NCBI GenBank assembly: GCA_964393335.1
Contig: CAYMTN010000062.1
Location: 1 to 23,508 of the forward strand
Reading direction: 5' to 3'
Length of the DNA stretch: 23,508 nt
DNA from: CAYMTN01 sp964393335
GTDB taxonomy: Bacteria > Chloroflexota > Anaerolineae > Aggregatilineales > Aggregatilineaceae
Part shown: positions 22,058-23,508 of the stretch, in pieces
Position numbering within the stretch: position 1 is the first letter of the stretch
Layout of the letters: the number at the start of each line of letters is the position of its first letter
Notes under the pieces: model-generated
What the model was told of the DNA's origin: nothing
Databases searched by the model: none
Seen by the model: only the letters and a program-made list of their open reading frames with translations
Translations under genes and position numbers: made by a program

Positions 22058-22121
22058 GCGTGCGCGTATATTCAAGCCCAGGGCTGGGAGGACAGGCTTA
22101 CAATCTATTCCGCAAATTATC

Positions 22122-22142
22122 GGGCGCAGCAAACGCCCCTAC
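22122..22142 (-). repeat. Palindromic intergenic repeat, left half (copy h)
   Basis: On the minus strand it reads GTAGGGGCGTTTGCTGCGCC, and it is preceded by GTTCTG as in copy g. It lies between the V4R stop and its terminator, so it is transcribed in the mRNA tail. Confidence 0.75.
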
Positions 22143-22166
22143 CAGAACGGATTTGCGGACGGGCAC

Positions 22167-22796
22167 CTAATCGATTGGCTGCTTGTAAATCACGTAGCGA
22201 CCCATGTCATCGCCTTTGGCGATGCACGACAACAGGTCAACCTTGAACTCATGGCCGCCCGATACCCAGCGCAACGCCTCTTGCAGCAGCCCCTGCCCGA
22301 CATAACACACAGGCCGGTCCGCCTTGCGGTTCCAGCACATCGGGCAGCGTTCCAGGGTGTAAACGTATTTGTCGCCTTCTTCGTTGACGTTCGAAATCTG
22401 ATCAGAAAACTGGGTGAAGATGTTGGCCATCGCGGGCAGCCCGATCTTCAGCTTGGCCGCCAGCGGCAGCACCTTAAACGCCAGATCACCGACTCCCGCC
22501 AGCGCGCCAAAACCACGCAGCGCATCGGCAAACGTCGCCCGACCCGCCCGTAACGCCAGGCCACGGCCACCACGCGGCCCATACATTTCTTCCAGCGCCA
22601 CGCACAGCGCTGTGAAGTACGCGAAATCAAACTCTTTTTCCAGGTTGTCAGGGGGGTAATTGTTGATTAATTCCGACAAGTCCGCCAGGTGTAGAATGGC
22701 GTTGAGGCCATTCTTGCCCATCACCTCTTCGAGTGATTCAATCGTAATCCGGGCGAACTTGTTAGGATAATAAAAACCGCTCTTCTCCGGTGGCAT
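22167..22796 (-). CDS. V4R-domain (4-vinyl-reductase-like) protein
   Basis: A 209-residue cytoplasmic protein. The C-terminal part (about 80-209) is a V4R domain: Cys151 and Cys154 in RCPMCWNRK, Cys164 in PVCYVGQGLL, Cys191 in SCIAKGDDMGRYVI. V4R domains occur in bacteriochlorophyll-pathway proteins and in transcription regulators that sense aromatic or other small molecules, usually as ligand-binding modules. The N-terminal 70 residues are helical. No DNA-binding or catalytic partner domain is present, so it may be a stand-alone ligand sensor. The start at 22796 follows GGAGG ten bases upstream; earlier in-frame starts are not supported. Promoter at 22894-22922, terminator at 22030-22057: a complete single-gene transcript. 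Confidence 0.82.
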   Translation of the reverse strand: MPPEKSGFYYPNKFARITIESLEEVMGKNGLNAILHLADLSELINNYPPDNLEKEFDFAYFTALCVALEEMYGPRGGRGLALRAGRATFADALRGFGALAGVGDLAFKVLPLAAKLKIGLPAMANIFTQFSDQISNVNEEGDKYVYTLERCPMCWNRKADRPVCYVGQGLLQEALRWVSGGHEFKVDLLSCIAKGDDMGRYVIYKQPID

Positions 22797-22893
22797 TGTG
22801 CCTGATCCTCCAATTCGGTGAGATGGTACTGACCGGGTTCTGGCTCCCAGGGCCAAGCGCGCGCCACTTCTTCCATGACGCTCCACTAGCACC

Positions 22894-22922
22894 AGTATAC
22901 GCTAAAACGGTCATTGTGCCAT
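22894..22922 (-). promoter_or_regulatory. Promoter of the V4R gene
   Basis: ATGGCA at 22922-22917 (4 of 6) and TATACT at 22899-22894 (4-5 of 6) with a 17-base spacer, giving a leader of roughly 90 bases. Confidence 0.5.
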
Positions 22923-23135
22923 AATCATCTTCCCGGCGCACGCCTGACCTATCACGGCAGCGCGACATCGGGCGCGCGGTCGTACCGGTGCCGGTGGCAG
23001 ACGCTACACAAACCACACCCGAGTGTCCGTGTGCTACACACCTAACTATATCCAGAATACGGCAGGGTGTCCAGTCGGGCGACGGAGGGGCACGGCGAGG
23101 TGTGAGCGACTGTGCGGGCCAGGTGAGCGGGTTTG

Positions 23136-23157
23136 GCAGGGGCGTTTGCTGCGCCCC
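23136..23157 (+). repeat. Palindromic intergenic repeat, left half (copy i)
   Basis: GCAGGGGCGTTTGCTGCGCC, followed by CC. It lies 11 bases from an end of the second repeat family and about 45 bases from the break in the gdh copy. Confidence 0.7.
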
Positions 23158-23168
23158 ACCGGCAGCGC

Positions 23169-23202
23169 TTACCTCACCCCTGCCCACACGACTCCTTCGG
23201 GC
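23169..23202 (+). repeat. End of a second dispersed repeat at the gdh break
   Basis: TTACCTCACCCC (23169-23180) matches the terminal inverted repeat of the element at 4248-4379. The sequence then runs TGCCCACACGACTCC and meets the glutamate dehydrogenase homology at about 23203. Confidence 0.55.
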
Positions 23203-23508
23203 TGGGATCACGTACACCCCATTCTTGTACAATATGTCGTCTGCTCCGGGGATGGTGGGGCCATTGGCCAACTCGGCGAGAATCTTCGCCTTGATGTTGC
23301 CTGCGTTGCGATCCGTGATCACGTTTTCCATTGCCGCTGGGGCCAGAATATCCACATCGAGTTCCAGCAGTTCCCCATTGGAAATCTGGGTAGCGCCGGT
23401 GCTAGTGAAATCTTTAACCGAGCCGGTCTTTTGCTTGTGTTCCAGTGCCCAATAAGGGTTGATGCCCAACACTTTAGCTGCTTCGCGAATGCAATACATC
23501 CCAACAGT
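23203..23508 (-). pseudogene. Decayed second glutamate dehydrogenase copy
   Basis: The minus strand from the window edge reads TVGMYCIREAAKVLG, then EHKQKTGSVKDF, ISNGELLELDVDILAPAAMENVIT, LANGPTIPGADDI and GVYVIP. This is the middle of the Glu/Leu/Phe/Val dehydrogenase nucleotide domain; the N-terminal part lies outside the window. Two defects are visible. After KVLG about 18-20 residues of the Rossmann fold seen in the intact gene are missing. After VIP, where the intact copy continues with DILANAGGVTVSYFEW, the sequence changes to repeat-derived bases. The lost C-terminal part includes residues needed for the active fold. The frame continues openly for about 400 more bases, so it is not marked by a stop codon. 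It is more like common clostridial-type GDHs (HKQKTGSV) than the intact gdhA here, so it is not a simple recent duplicate. Confidence 0.75.

Larger units (their letters stand above)
22923..23202. other. Gap between the V4R promoter and the broken gdh copy, no gene
   Basis: 280 bases. From the right it holds an end of the second repeat family (23169-23202), repeat half i (23136-23157), and GC-rich sequence with a GTGTG-CTA-CACAC dyad at 23029-23041. A minus-strand frame stays open through it from the pseudogene, but the translation there is low-complexity and matches no family. Confidence 0.55.

Noticed and set aside
22762..23499. Continuous 245-codon minus frame starting at an internal Met of the GDH copy
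   Set aside because: Only the first ~100 codons are GDH; the rest is repeat sequence and the V4R upstream region, so it is a pseudogene remnant, not a fusion protein.
1..23508. tRNA, rRNA or well-known riboswitch genes
   Set aside because: None was recognised by eye on either strand; a covariance-model search would be needed to exclude small RNAs.

Overview
The window looks like chromosome of a high-GC member of the Chloroflexota, probably Anaerolineae-like. This is an inference from gene content. Typical signs are secreted proteins built from SH3, LysM, CARDB and WD40 modules on Thr/Pro-rich stalks, a V4R-domain protein, a receiver fused to a long acidic linker and a roadblock-like domain, and many palindromic repeats between genes. 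There is no rRNA, tRNA, CRISPR array or intact insertion sequence.

Layout, left to right. At 1-120 is the tail of a membrane protein, followed by a terminator. Next come a GHMP sugar kinase and a Thr/Pro-rich membrane-anchored protein (both minus), a divergent secreted SH3-SH3-LysM protein and a small lipoprotein (both plus). A 477-base repeat-rich gap precedes a glutamate dehydrogenase (plus). Then follow a lone receiver protein (minus), a TSUP-type permease and a small TfoX-like protein (both plus), and a TIR-domain protein (minus). The trehalose locus holds a degenerate PfkB-type kinase (minus), otsB (plus) and otsA (minus, overlapping otsB tail to tail). After it come a double zinc-ribbon membrane protein that spans a 100-N assembly gap, and a 1281-residue receiver / roadblock-like / IS200-transposase-like fusion. 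The right end holds three secreted proteins or lipoproteins, a V4R protein, and the decayed remains of a second glutamate dehydrogenase, all minus.

The most interesting object is the 1281-residue protein. Its last ~120 residues follow the IS200/IS605 (Y1, HUH) transposase fold, but both metal-binding histidines and the catalytic tyrosine are replaced. It therefore looks like a domesticated, catalytically dead transposase domain joined to a signalling receiver. Its gene is bracketed by copies of a palindromic intergenic repeat that occurs about nine times in the window and shows compensatory stem changes. Palindromic repeats of this general kind are the usual partners of Y1 (RAYT) transposases, so a hairpin-binding role is a testable idea, not a demonstrated one.

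Other points of interest are a probable PfkB pseudokinase between the trehalose genes, a LexA-like dyad inside the promoter of the TfoX-like gene, and an assembly gap that the flanking sequence shows to be removable. The repeats also meet the truncation point of the second glutamate dehydrogenase.
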